A stretch of 36,891 nt of DNA from Polaromonas sp. (GTDB lineage Bacteria; Pseudomonadota; Gammaproteobacteria; Burkholderiales; Burkholderiaceae_C). The notes beneath the pieces were generated by a model. The model ran no database searches and was not told the DNA's origin. It was given only the letters and a program-made list of their open reading frames with translations. Made by a program: the position numbers and the translations under genes. The number at the start of each line of letters is the position of its first letter. Positions within the stretch are counted from its first letter, which is position 1. Positions 17,166 to 24,917 of this stretch are shown one piece after another. The stretch is taken from positions 1 to 36,891 of the forward strand of contig NZ_JACDDD010000034.1 in assembly GCF_013817205.1 (NCBI RefSeq). The letters run 5' to 3'.

Positions 17166-17471
17166 TTAAAGCTTTCCTTGAATGAGGCCGCGAAAGCCGT
17201 AAATCTTTCTTTCACCGGCGAAGTCCACCAGCTCCACCGTGCGCTGCTGGCCCGGCTCGAAGCGCACAGCCGTGCCGGAGGCGATGTTGAGCCGCATGCC
17301 ATGCGCGGCGGGGCGGTCGAAGGCCAGGGCGCCGTTGGTCTCGGCAAAGTGGTAGTGCGAGCCGACCTGGATCGGCCGGTCGGCACTGTTCTGCACCACC
17401 ACGGTCAGCGTGCGCCGCCCAGTGTTGAGTTCGTGGTCGGGGCCGTCGGTGAGCAGTTCGCCGGGAATCAT
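17166..17471 (-). CDS. ureB: Urease subunit beta
   Basis: 101 residues, the normal length. The protein begins [20 protein letters not shown] and includes [16 protein letters not shown] and [19 protein letters not shown], the most conserved parts of the beta subunit. ATG 17471 is chosen over a start further upstream because MIPGE is the family N-terminus. It precedes ureC by 85 bases, a gap filled by a palindromic repeat, and follows the small His-rich membrane protein gene by 7 bases. Confidence 0.96.
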   Translation of the reverse strand: MIPGELLTDGPDHELNTGRRTLTVVVQNSADRPIQVGSHYHFAETNGALAFDRPAAHGMRLNIASGTAVRFEPGQQRTVELVDFAGERKIYGFRGLIQGKL

Positions 17472-17478
17472 GGCCGCC

Positions 17479-17664
17479 TCACTTGTCGCCGCGCGACAGC
17501 CAGATGGCCAGCGCCAGCACACACGCCGCAGCCACATAACCCCAGACGTCGGTGGCATGCCAATGCGTGCCTGCTATGGCGTGGCCTTCATGGGCAAATA
17601 CGGCTGTAGCCCCCGTAGAAATTGCGCAAACAGCTATGATTTTGAGAGCGTTTTGAAAGTTCAT
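17479..17664 (-). CDS. Small His-rich membrane protein between ureA and ureB
   Basis: 61 residues, not a known urease subunit. An N-terminal hydrophobic signal-like segment ([19 protein letters not shown]) is followed by a His-rich loop [15 protein letters not shown] with five histidines, one transmembrane helix ([17 protein letters not shown]) and a short charged end SRGDK. The topology suggests a periplasmic His-rich loop, which could bind nickel. It may be a shrunken relative of the HupE/UreJ nickel permeases, whose N-terminus is similar (AH-GH pattern), but this is only a guess. ATG 17664 is preferred over TTG 17679 because AGGGAC lies just before it. Part of the signal segment is encoded by a dispersed-repeat-like sequence (17624-17640). 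Confidence 0.75.
   Translation of the reverse strand: MNFQNALKIIAVCAISTGATAVFAHEGHAIAGTHWHATDVWGYVAAACVLALAIWLSRGDK
17624..17640 (-). repeat. ATAGCTG..TGCGC repeat core inside the small urease-cluster gene
   Basis: The minus strand reads ATCATAGCTGTTTGCGC, identical in 16 of 17 bases to the segment in trpF at 34498-34514 and similar to the rph-rdgB spacer. Further along the gene the sequence continues with GGGGCTACAGCC, which I recall as the second conserved half of the same repeat type. The repeat is read in frame as IIAVCA. Confidence 0.5.
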
Positions 17665-17690
17665 GAAAGTCCCTGTCAAGGTCGGTGGGC

Positions 17691-17993
17691 TCAGACAATC
17701 GGCTGGTGAACGGTGACGAGTTTGGTGCCGTCGGGAAAGGTGGCTTCAACCTGGATGTCCGGAATCAACTCGGCGATACCGTCCATCACGTCGGCGCGGG
17801 TCAAAATTGTCCGGCCATCGCTCATGAGCTGGGCAACAGTCTTGCCATCGCGCGCACCTTCCATCACGGCGGCGCTGATCAGTGCCACGGCTTCCGGGTA
17901 GTTCAGCTTGAGACCTCGCGCCTGGCGCCGTTCGGCCAGCAGGGCGGCGGTGAAGATCAGCAGCTTGTCTTTTTCTCTTGGGGTCAATTCCAT
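17691..17993 (-). CDS. ureA: Urease subunit gamma
   Basis: 100 residues starting [20 protein letters not shown], the standard UreA opening, with [20 protein letters not shown] and the closing [13 protein letters not shown]. It is the first gene of the leftward urease cluster. A ribosome site GGAGAG lies at 17999-18004. A sigma-54-type promoter at 18037-18053 would give a leader of about 33 bases. ureD, which often precedes ureA, is not present; the next gene upstream is divergent. Confidence 0.96.
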   Translation of the reverse strand: MELTPREKDKLLIFTAALLAERRQARGLKLNYPEAVALISAAVMEGARDGKTVAQLMSDGRTILTRADVMDGIAELIPDIQVEATFPDGTKLVTVHQPIV

Positions 17994-18036
17994 GGTCTCT
18001 CCGGGGGCGGCTGCGGCAGGGGTGCGTGTGCCGGGC

Positions 18037-18053
18037 AGCAAGAATGGTGCCAA
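18037..18053 (-). promoter_or_regulatory. Putative sigma-54 promoter of the urease cluster
   Basis: The minus strand reads TTGGCAC-CATTC-TTGCT. The -24 GG and -12 GC are exactly 10 bases apart, and the boxes match the sigma-54 consensus TTGGCAC-N5-TTGC(A/T) fully. Transcription would start near 18027, about 33 bases before the ureA start. Nitrogen-limited expression through NtrC or a similar activator is the usual meaning of such a promoter before urease genes; no clear NtrC site is visible in the short upstream space. Confidence 0.7.
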
Positions 18054-18061
18054 AGGAATTG

Positions 18062-18074
18062 AGCGCGTGGCGCT
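18062..18074. promoter_or_regulatory. Inverted repeat between two divergent promoters
   Basis: AGCGC-GTG-GCGCT is a perfect 5-bp inverted repeat whose centre (18068) lies almost midway between the two -24 elements (18050 and 18090). It could be an operator acting on both directions. In a GC-rich genome such a short repeat may occur by chance. Confidence 0.3.
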
Positions 18075-18087
18075 GGTTTTCCCTCTG

Positions 18088-18103
18088 TGGCATGGAATCT
18101 GCA
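18088..18103 (+). promoter_or_regulatory. Putative sigma-54 promoter of the permease-kinase gene
   Basis: The plus strand reads TGGCATGGAATCTGCA. GG (18089-18090) and GC (18101-18102) are 10 bases apart, as required for -24/-12 promoters, with TGGCA intact and TGCA at -12 in place of TTGC. Transcription would start near 18113, about 30 bases before the ATG at 18143. It is weaker than the element facing ureA, but orientation and distance fit. Confidence 0.5.
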
Positions 18104-18142
18104 CTTCAGCAGATCCGCCTGATGACGTATTGACACCCACCC

Positions 18143-21100
18143 ATGGACACCCCCGCCGCACCGCTTCCCCTGCCTGCGCAGGCCGTGCCCCCGTGGGCCC
18201 CCGCGCCCGTGCCCGCCGGCGATGGCGAAGCACCGGTGCAACGCATCATCAAGGTCAGGCGCGATTACAACAGCTGGGTCGCCAGCGAAACCATGGAGGA
18301 CTACGCGCTGCGCTTCACGCCCCAGCGTTTTCGCCGCTGGTCTGAATGGCGCGTCGCCAACACCGCTTTCGGCGCGGCTTCGTTTCTGATCCTGGAAGCA
18401 GTTGGCGCCACCTTGCTGGTGCAGTATGGCTTCACCAACGCCTTCTGGGCGATTGTGGCCACCGGACTGATCATTTTCATGGCCGGCTTGCCGATCAGCG
18501 TTTATGCCGCGCGTTACGGCGTGGACATGGATCTGCTGACGCGCGGCGCCGGATTCGGCTACATCGGCTCAACCTTGACCTCGCTGATCTATGCCTCTTT
18601 CACCTTCATCTTTTTTGCGCTCGAAGCTGCGGTCATGGCTTATGCGCTGGAGCTGGCGCTGGGTATTCCACCGAGTTGGGGTTACTTGATTTGCGCGCTG
18701 GTGGTGATTCCGATGGTGACCTACGGCGTCTCTGTCATCAGCCGCTTTCAGATGTGGACGCAGCCGCTGTGGCTGATCATGCTGGTCGTGCCATTTGTCT
18801 ATGTTTTGGTGCGTGACCCCGGGGCCTTTGCAGGAATAACGCACTATAGAGGTGAAAAAGGCGCCAACTCTGGCTTTGATTTGCACCTGTTTGGTGCTGC
18901 TTTGACGGTGGGCATCGCCCTGATCACCCAAATGGGGGAGCAAGCCGACTACCTGCGCTTTATGCCCGTCCGGACACCGCTCAATCGCCGCCGCTGGTGG
19001 GCTGGCGTGCTGGCCGGCGGGCCGGGCTGGGTGTTGCTCGGGGTGGTCAAAATGCTGGGCGGTGCGTTTCTGGCTTACCTGGCGATCCAGCATATGGTGC
19101 CGCTGGATCGGGCGGTGGATCCCAACCAGATGTACCTCGCCGCTTATGAATACGTGTTTCCGAACTACGGCTGGGCGGTGGCTGCCACGGCGCTGTTTGT
19201 GGTGATCTCGCAGCTCAAGATCAATGTCACCAATGCTTATGCGGGATCACTCGCCTGGTCCAACTTTTTCTCGCGTTTGACACACAGCCATCCGGGACGG
19301 GTGGTGTGGGTGGTATTCAACACCCTGATTGCCTTCATGCTGATGGAGATGAATGTGTTTCAGGCCCTTGGCGACGTACTGGGTCTGTACTCCAACATCG
19401 CGATTGCCTGGATGATGGCGGTGGTGGCCGACCTGGTCATCAACAAGCCGCTGGGCCTGTCGCCCAAGGGAATCGAGTTCAAGCGCGCTCACCTGTATGA
19501 CATTAACCCGGTTGGTGTTGGCGCGATGGCGCTGGCCTCGGTGCTGTCGGTGGCGGCCCACCTGGGTCTGTTTGGCCGCACGGCACAGGCGTTTTCGGCG
19601 GTCATTGCATTGGGTACGGCTTTTGTGACTTCGCCGCTGATTGCCTGGGCCACCAAAGGGCGCTATTACATTGCCCGCCAGGGGGAAGCTTCAGAGGCCG
19701 ATGCCCAAGGCAACTACAAACCCTATGCGCTCAAGCGCTGCGTGATCTGCGAGCGCGACTACGAAGGTCCGGACATGGCGCATTGCCCGGCCTATCAGGG
19801 GCCGATCTGCTCGCTGTGCTGTACGCTGGATGCGCGCTGCGGCGATTTATGCAAACCGCAGGCCAGTCTCTCTGCCCAGTGGTCGGCCACGTTGCGCTGG
19901 CTGCTGCCGCGCCGAATCTGGCCTTATCTGGATACCGGCCTGGGGCATTTCCTGCTCCTGATGCTGGTCATCGTGCCGCTGCTGGCCAGCGTGTTTGGCC
20001 TGCTCTACCACCAGGAAATGCGCGCGTTGCTGGAGTTGCAGGCGACGTCCGGACCGACGCTTCGCTCTGGATTTTTGAAAGCCTACATGGCACTGCTGGT
20101 GATCGCCGGGCTGGTCGCCTGGTGGCTGGTGCTGGCGCACAAAAGCCGACAGGTGGCGCAGGAAGAGTCCAACCGCCAGACCCATTTGCTGATGAAAGAG
20201 ATCGAGTCGCACCGCCAGACCGACGAGGCTCTGCAGCAGGCAAAACGCGTGGCCGATCTCGCCAACCAGGCCAAGAGCCGCTATATCAGCGCGATCAGCC
20301 ACGAGCTGCGTACGCCGCTTAACAGCATTCTTGGCTATGCGCAGTTGATGGGTGAAGACACCTCTATTCCGCCGCACCGTCAGCAGGCCGTCGGGGTCAT
20401 CAAGCGTGGCGGTGAACACCTGCTGTCGCTGATCGAGGGCACGCTGGACATCGCGCGCATCGAAAGCGGAAAACTCACGCTCAAGGTCAAACCCATGCAC
20501 TTCACCGACTTTGTGCAGGAGCTGACCGGCATGTTCGAGCTCGAAGCGCAGGCCAAGGGCCTGGAGTTTCACTTCGAGTCCGAAGGCAGCCTGCCCGTGG
20601 TGGTGCGCGCCGATGAAAAACGCGTGCGTCAAATCCTGATCAACCTGCTGGGCAACGCCGTCAAGTTCACCTCTGCGGGGCGCATCAGCCTGCGCCTGAA
20701 GTACGCACGCGAGATGGCTCACATCGAGATTGAAGACACCGGACCCGGCCTGTCGCCGCAGGAGATTGAGCGCATTTTTGAACCCTTCACGCGCGCCTCC
20801 ACACCCGGTCCTGCGGCGCCCGGTGCGGGGCTGGGCCTGACGATTGCCAAGATGCTGACGGATCTGATGGGCGGCGAGTTGACGGTGGCCAGCACGCCCG
20901 ATGTCGGTTCGGTGTTCCGCGTCAAGCTGTTTTTGCCCGAAGTCCGGCTGGCGCCCGGCGCGGCGCTGCCTGTGCCAACCTCCCGCGCCCACAAGGCGCG
21001 TTACGGATATGCCGGAGCGCGGCGGCACGTGCTGGTGGTGGACAACGAAGAAGCCGACCGCGAGCTGCTGGTCAATGTGCTGGGGCCGCTGGGTTTCGAG

Positions 21101-21631
21101 CTGCGCACGGCGGCCAGCGGCCACGACTGCCTGGATTTGCTGGCCGCGGGCTACCGGCCTGAAGTGATCCTGATGGACCTGGCCATGCCGGGCATCGACG
21201 GATGGGAGACTCTGCGCCGCGTTCGGGCAGCAGGGCACGCCGATGTTCATCTGGCCATTGTGTCGGCGAATGCTTTCGACAAGGGCCTGGACAACGATGT
21301 CGGTGTCCGGCTGGAAGACTTCATCCTCAAGCCGGTGCGCCACAGCGAACTGCTGGACTGGCTGGAGCGGCGCCTGCAACTGCTTTGGCTGGAAGCACCG
21401 GTGCAAGTGCCGGCAGCTGCGGCACCGCCGCGCATCTACCCGCCGGTGGCGCAGCTCGACGCCTTGCGCGCGGTCGTCAACCTCGGTTATTTTCGCGGCA
21501 TCATGAATACGCTCGACGAGATTGAAAAAGCCCAGCCGCAAAGCGCCGGTTTTGCTGCCGAGATGCGCTCTCTGGCGCGCCAGTTCCAGTTTGAGACCAT
21601 GAGCCAGCAGCTCAGCGAGGTGCCGACATGA
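18143..21631 (+). CDS. NCS1-type permease fused to a hybrid histidine kinase
   Basis: 1162 residues. Residues about 30-515 form a twelve-helix NCS1 (cytosine/purine/uracil/allantoin) permease-like domain, for example [32 protein letters not shown] and [15 protein letters not shown]. Residues 533-570 hold eight cysteines (533, 536, 548, 556, 559, 560, 566, 570) and look like a metal-binding cytoplasmic module. Two more helices (about 600-622 and 645-667) flank a short loop. Then come a HisKA domain with phospho-acceptor H720 ([10 protein letters not shown]), an ATPase domain (N838, DTGPG at 865-869, GAGLGL at 894-899), a receiver with D967, D1012 and K1063, and a helical C-terminal domain to 1162. 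It resembles in layout the SSSF symporter-kinases such as CbrA, but with an NCS1 module. It likely senses, and perhaps transports, a nitrogenous base. It is coupled by ATGA to the response regulator and is divergent from urease. Confidence 0.9.
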   Translation: MDTPAAPLPLPAQAVPPWAPAPVPAGDGEAPVQRIIKVRRDYNSWVASETMEDYALRFTPQRFRRWSEWRVANTAFGAASFLILEAVGATLLVQYGFTNAFWAIVATGLIIFMAGLPISVYAARYGVDMDLLTRGAGFGYIGSTLTSLIYASFTFIFFALEAAVMAYALELALGIPPSWGYLICALVVIPMVTYGVSVISRFQMWTQPLWLIMLVVPFVYVLVRDPGAFAGITHYRGEKGANSGFDLHLFGAALTVGIALITQMGEQADYLRFMPVRTPLNRRRWWAGVLAGGPGWVLLGVVKMLGGAFLAYLAIQHMVPLDRAVDPNQMYLAAYEYVFPNYGWAVAATALFVVISQLKINVTNAYAGSLAWSNFFSRLTHSHPGRVVWVVFNTLIAFMLMEMNVFQALGDVLGLYSNIAIAWMMAVVADLVINKPLGLSPKGIEFKRAHLYDINPVGVGAMALASVLSVAAHLGLFGRTAQAFSAVIALGTAFVTSPLIAWATKGRYYIARQGEASEADAQGNYKPYALKRCVICERDYEGPDMAHCPAYQGPICSLCCTLDARCGDLCKPQASLSAQWSATLRWLLPRRIWPYLDTGLGHFLLLMLVIVPLLASVFGLLYHQEMRALLELQATSGPTLRSGFLKAYMALLVIAGLVAWWLVLAHKSRQVAQEESNRQTHLLMKEIESHRQTDEALQQAKRVADLANQAKSRYISAISHELRTPLNSILGYAQLMGEDTSIPPHRQQAVGVIKRGGEHLLSLIEGTLDIARIESGKLTLKVKPMHFTDFVQELTGMFELEAQAKGLEFHFESEGSLPVVVRADEKRVRQILINLLGNAVKFTSAGRISLRLKYAREMAHIEIEDTGPGLSPQEIERIFEPFTRASTPGPAAPGAGLGLTIAKMLTDLMGGELTVASTPDVGSVFRVKLFLPEVRLAPGAALPVPTSRAHKARYGYAGARRHVLVVDNEEADRELLVNVLGPLGFELRTAASGHDCLDLLAAGYRPEVILMDLAMPGIDGWETLRRVRAAGHADVHLAIVSANAFDKGLDNDVGVRLEDFILKPVRHSELLDWLERRLQLLWLEAPVQVPAAAAPPRIYPPVAQLDALRAVVNLGYFRGIMNTLDEIEKAQPQSAGFAAEMRSLARQFQFETMSQQLSEVPT

Positions 21632-22602
21632 ATAATCGCGCGCTCGCGCAGACGCTGGACCGCGCCAACAGCGACGTGGTGTTGATCGTCGATGACGTGC
21701 CCGACAACCTCTCGGTATTGCACGATGCGCTCGACGAATCCGGTTTCACCGTGCTGATCGCCACGCATGGCGAAGCCGCCTTGCAGCGCGCCGCGCAGGC
21801 CCTGCCTGACATCGTGCTGCTCGACGCCATGATGCCCGGTATGGATGGTTTCGAGGTCGCCAAACGCCTGAAGGCCGATGCGCGCACTGCGCATATTCCC
21901 ATCATCTTCATGACCGGGCTGACCGAGACCGAATATTTGGTCGCTGCGCTGGATTCGGGCGGCGTGGACTATGTGACCAAACCGATCAAGCCCAAGGAAG
22001 TGCTGGCACGCATCGGCGTGCACTTGCAAAGCGCGCGCGAGAAGCGCCAGGCACGCAATGCGCTCGACGCTTTTGGTTACGCCACCATCACGGTGCGTGT
22101 CAGCGACGGCAAACTGATGTGGCAGACACCGCTGGCCCGTGACCTGCTGCTGGCCTACTATGGGACCAGCGCGCCGCAAACACCTGAAGCCGTGCTGGCT
22201 TGGCTGCGGCGCAACCTGGCGGATGCCGAACGCCAGATCGAGCCGCCGCGCCTGGTGTGCGAGAGCGCCGTCTCAGTGGCTCGCCGCCTGACCTTTCGCC
22301 TGCACCAGCGGACCGGCGATAGTGAAGGAGGAGGCGACTGGCTGATCATCATGCGCGAGGAATCCGACGACACCGTGATCCAGGCCATGAGCCTGAGCTT
22401 CAAACTCACGGCACGCGAAGCCGAGGTGCTTTACTGGGTGGTCAAGGGCAAGATCAACCGCGATATCGGCGACATCCTGGGCACCAGCCCCATGACGGTG
22501 AAAAAACACCTGGAGCGGGTGTTTGCCAAACTGGGCGTGGAGACGCGTACTGCGGCGGCCGGCATGGCCATGAGCCGGATCCTGCAGTTACATCAGAAGT
22601 AG
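21628..22602 (+). CDS. Response regulator with PAS-like middle and LuxR-type HTH
   Basis: 324 residues. The N-terminal receiver begins VVLIVDDVPDNLSVL and has phospho-acceptor D66 (IVLLDAMMPGMDG) and the conserved Lys in VTKPIKPKE. A middle region of about 120 residues (NALDAFGYATITVRVSDGKL, WQTPLARDLL) is PAS-like. The C-terminal LuxR-type helix-turn-helix is FKLTAREAEVLYWVVKGKIN followed by IGDILGTSPMTVKKHLERVF. It is read by ATGA overlap with the permease-kinase gene, so it is its cognate partner. It lacks an AAA+ domain and so cannot itself activate sigma-54 promoters; the urease promoter would need another activator, or this regulator acts elsewhere. Confidence 0.92.
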   Translation: MNNRALAQTLDRANSDVVLIVDDVPDNLSVLHDALDESGFTVLIATHGEAALQRAAQALPDIVLLDAMMPGMDGFEVAKRLKADARTAHIPIIFMTGLTETEYLVAALDSGGVDYVTKPIKPKEVLARIGVHLQSAREKRQARNALDAFGYATITVRVSDGKLMWQTPLARDLLLAYYGTSAPQTPEAVLAWLRRNLADAERQIEPPRLVCESAVSVARRLTFRLHQRTGDSEGGGDWLIIMREESDDTVIQAMSLSFKLTAREAEVLYWVVKGKINRDIGDILGTSPMTVKKHLERVFAKLGVETRTAAAGMAMSRILQLHQK

Positions 22603-22873
22603 ATCCCCCCGGGCCTTTACTTCATGCAACTCCCTGCGGCCCAAGGGACCCCTGCTGGATTGAAGAGCCCCACCGCTCGCTCGCTCCGCATACCTCGCCG
22701 TCCCCGCGGGGGTCGCTGGGCCTGTGGCCCAGCCCTTCGGCAAGCTCGGGACAAGCCAAGGTCGGTTCGCGGCATGGGCTGGTGCGGAGAGCCTGCAAGC
22801 TTATTGAGCCTCCAGCCCCCGTGTGGAAAGCGCTGATAGCTATAAATTTGATAGCGTTAGACGCTGCTGCCGC
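22603..22873. repeat. Intergenic stretch of GC-rich and ATAGCT repeats
   Basis: These 271 bases hold no convincing gene. They contain palindromic pieces: CCCCGCGGGG near 22702-22711 and the perfect hairpin GCTGGGCC-TGT-GGCCCAGC at 22715-22733. Near 22834-22856 there is GATAGCTATAAATTTGATAGC, an ATAGC-type repeat. The GC-rich part resembles the spacer between ureB and ureC. The hairpin lacks a T run and so is not a standard terminator, though it may limit transcription past the response regulator. Confidence 0.45.
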
Positions 22874-23239
22874 TTATTCAGGCTGGGTCAGCGCGGACGT
22901 GTCTTTGCGGATCGAATCGCGGTCGCGGTGCTGTTTCAGCCGGTCCAGTGTGCTGTCAAGCGCGCGTTTGAGCTTGCCTTCCGCGCCGCGAAAGGCTTCG
23001 TCAATCCCTGGGGCATGGTGCGTCACGGCGATCGGCGAATGGTTGGCCAGACGGGCTTCCATCAGGCAGCGTTTGTCCGAGGCGCCGGCCTTGCCGCTGT
23101 TTTCGTCGCTCAGATGGACTCCCACACGGGTGATTTCCTGGCTGAAGCGCTGCAGTGTCTGGCTGACTTCGGCTTGGGCCCAGCGCTCCAGTGCCTCGCG
23201 GCCTTCAATGCTGTGGTTGGTGTTGACTTGAACTTGCAT
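22874..23239 (-). CDS. Ribosome hibernation/HPF-RaiA family protein
   Basis: 121 residues. It begins MQVQVNTNHSIEGREALERW, with the beta-alpha-beta layout of the S30AE/HPF family, and continues with VGVHLSDENSGKAGASDKRC and MEARLANHSPIAVTHHA before a basic helix GKLKRALDSTLDRLKQHRDR. Family members bind the ribosomal decoding region and silence or dimerise ribosomes in stationary phase. It is the short form, without the C-terminal dimerisation domain. ATG 23239 is chosen, with GAGGA upstream, over a start 11 codons earlier. It is convergent with the response regulator and divergent from the infA locus. Confidence 0.82.
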   Translation of the reverse strand: MQVQVNTNHSIEGREALERWAQAEVSQTLQRFSQEITRVGVHLSDENSGKAGASDKRCLMEARLANHSPIAVTHHAPGIDEAFRGAEGKLKRALDSTLDRLKQHRDRDSIRKDTSALTQPE

Positions 23240-23732
23240 GCGGGGGTCCTCTGTGTCAGTGCGGCGTGCCATGCGGTCCGCCAGGTTGAAACCGTTCGCG
23301 ACGGCGATGAGTTTTCAGTGTGGGCGTTTTGGCGACAGTCTGTTGTAGGGGTTTTTCCACAATCGGCAGCTTGGGCGGGCAAGATTCGCGCACCCCTGCA
23401 GGAAAGCCCAACAACAGTTACAATGAAAGCTTCGGTAACGCATCAGCTTTTTTCAACGAAGTCCCATACCTCTGGCTTCCTTCTCAAACGCGGCGCTTCT
23501 CAGAGCCCGAAAATCACAGAAATTTGACAGTGCCTTCGGTGCCAACACAGCATTGAACCCCCACCGCACGGTCCCATTTCCTGACGAGCACTTTTCCCAA
23601 CGGTGCCCACTCAAGGCTCACCTACCCGGTCCTTCCAGGCCGGGCAGGCAGAACCGGATACCCGTTGGCTTGCTCGCAAGCCGTTTATTTCTCCTTTCAT
23701 CAAGCCGGGAAACATACCCGGCAAAGACTTTT
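23240..23732 (+). promoter_or_regulatory. Long leader region before the small-protein/infA pair
   Basis: A gene-poor stretch of 493 bases. The TACAAT box at 23417-23422 could be a -10 element. From there a leader of about 300 bases would precede the ATG at 23733. Two hairpins are visible: GGCTTG-CTCG-CAAGCC at 23667-23682, followed by the T-rich GTTTATTT, and GCCGGG-N7-CCCGGC at 23704-23722, which ends 10 bases before the start codon where no good ribosome site is seen. A long structured leader before an IF-1 gene suggests post-transcriptional control, for example by temperature; this is inference. A 34-codon open frame from 23422 has no recognisable features. Confidence 0.35.
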
Positions 23733-23972
23733 ATGACGATTGATCACAACCACATTTCGGTGGGCAAGTACCTTGTCTCACCGCTGGCCAAGCCACAGGG
23801 CGAAGGCTGTTACGTCGCCTCCGTGTCCATCCGGTCCGGGCGCGGCAGTGCCACGCATGACCGCGTGATGCGCTTCAGCGGGCTGTTTGACAGTGCCTCT
23901 GCAGCTGTCCATTACGCCACCGAACACGCGCTGGGCTGGATCCACGAACGCTCGGCGCCGGCTTGCGCCTGA
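23733..23972 (+). CDS. Conserved-looking 79-residue protein of unknown function
   Basis: 79 residues starting MTIDHNHISVGKYLVSPLAK. The sequence YVASVSIRSGRGSATHDRVM followed by a helix containing SASAAVHYATEHALGWIHER looks like a small alpha/beta fold; I do not recognise a family. There is no signal peptide or membrane segment. It lies 48 bases upstream of infA on the same strand and shares its leader, so it may be co-expressed with this IF-1. The codon use is like that of the neighbours, which supports a real gene. Confidence 0.7.
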   Translation: MTIDHNHISVGKYLVSPLAKPQGEGCYVASVSIRSGRGSATHDRVMRFSGLFDSASAAVHYATEHALGWIHERSAPACA

Positions 23973-24020
23973 GCTTGCCCACCCGCACAGATATTTTTCC
24001 AATTTCCAAGGAGCTACATT

Positions 24021-24275
24021 ATGGCCAAAGAAGAACTGATTGAAATGCACGGGCTGGTCAACGAGGTGCTGCCCGACTCGCGCTTTCGCGTGACGCTGGA
24101 CAACGGCCACAAGCTGGTCGCCTACACCTCTGGCAAGATGCGCAAGAACCACATCCGCATCCTTGCTGGCGACCAGGTGTCGCTGGAACTGTCGCCTTAC
24201 GATCTGAGCAAGGGCCGCATTACCTTCCGGCACATTGCCGGCCGGGGACCCGGCCCGTCGCGCCAGGCGCACTGA
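24021..24275 (+). CDS. infA: Translation initiation factor IF-1 (longer, probably second copy)
   Basis: 84 residues with the whole IF-1 OB fold: [40 protein letters not shown], and the conserved RI-L-GD-V and [12 protein letters not shown] segments. IF-1 binds the ribosomal A site during initiation. A 12-residue C-terminal extension beyond IF-1 of E. coli length ([12 protein letters not shown]) and the isolated location, away from the ribosomal-protein operon, suggest the extra infA copy that many betaproteobacteria carry. A ribosome site AAGGAG lies just upstream, and a strong terminator follows. Confidence 0.94.
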   Translation: MAKEELIEMHGLVNEVLPDSRFRVTLDNGHKLVAYTSGKMRKNHIRILAGDQVSLELSPYDLSKGRITFRHIAGRGPGPSRQAH

Positions 24276-24282
24276 AAAAGCG

Positions 24283-24310
24283 AAACGGGGCCCAGTGCCC
24301 CGTTTTTTTT
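24283..24310 (+). terminator. Rho-independent terminator after infA
   Basis: A 9-bp stem AAACGGGGC (24283-24291) / GCCCCGTTT (24297-24305) with a 5-base loop, continuing into a run of eight T. It starts 7 bases after the infA stop. The decayed DUF502 gene on the other strand runs into it. Confidence 0.9.
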
Positions 24311-24757
24311 GCTTGCCTGTTCTTGACAGAAATTCAAGGGGTAGATCAACGAGGCCTATCCGAGTGACGGGCCCGACAATTTTCAGCGGGTGGCGGGCAC
24401 GCGCAGGATCACCACGCTTTGTTCACCGGGTCTGCCTGACGGTGAAAAATAGTCGGCAAAACTCTTGAGCGAACTGTAGATGCTTTTGACCACCGGCAGG
24501 TTGGTGAAGGGCAACTCGACGATAGTCAACAGGCGGCGGGCTTTCGGCTCGGAGGCTATGTAGCCGATCAACAGAATAATCAGCACGCCTGACACCAAGC
24601 CCATGCCCGGAATATAAAAGCCGCCGATGAGGGGGCCGAGCACCCATAGCGTGAGTTTTTCCGTCCAGGCCAGGAAGATGGAAAGGAGGTACAGCGCCAG
24701 TGCCAAGGGGGGGCAGGGTGATCAGGCCGCGGAAGAAATATTTGTAGAGTTTTTCAT
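24311..24757 (-). pseudogene. DUF502-family membrane protein, frameshifted and truncated
   Basis: Pieces of a DUF502 membrane protein lie in three frames. The N-terminus KLYKYFFRGLITLPPL (about 24755-24708) is followed by a run of seven C on the minus strand (24707-24713). One C fewer would join it to the middle part LALALYLLSIFLAWTEKLTL, then IPGMGLVSGVLIILLIGYIA and LPVVKSIYSSLKSFADYF. A stop at 24383 ends this frame, but the next frame continues directly with KIVGPVTRIGLVDLPLEFLS, which matches the following family segment (VGLVTR). The last 50-60 residues are missing because the infA terminator intervenes. The first C-run shift could be a sequencing error; the second shift and the lost end make decay more likely. 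Confidence 0.75.
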
Positions 24758-24917
24758 GCCGGTGTGACTGCGGCAGCTTTCAGGGCCGGTTTCCCAAGCG
24801 CTTGCGGTGTCCCCGGTATGTAGGTGTGGCCCTACCTGTGCTTGGGGCCACCTCCCGCACTGCTGGCAAAAGAGCGCACTTATCTTTTGGGCCTTGAATC
24901 AACTTTGGAGAAAACAA

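Noticed and set aside
18096-18112. NtrC binding site (TGCAC...GTGCA type) near TGCACTTCAGCA
   Set aside because: Only half of the consensus is present, and it overlaps the -12 element.
17994-18233. Upstream extension of ureA, or a ureD remnant
   Set aside because: [10 protein letters not shown] is the true UreA start, and the upstream sequence shows no UreD motif in any frame.
19847-21541. Very long open frame opposite the permease-kinase gene
   Set aside because: It is a reverse-frame shadow of a GC-rich gene; its composition is biased towards His, Gln and Arg and no motif is present.
22715-22733. Hairpin after the response regulator as a Rho-independent terminator
   Set aside because: The stem is perfect but no T run follows on either strand; it is kept as part of the repeat block.
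22823-23527. Open frame on the plus strand opposite the HPF-like gene
   Set aside because: It is antisense to a recognisable S30AE-family protein and has no coding features of its own.
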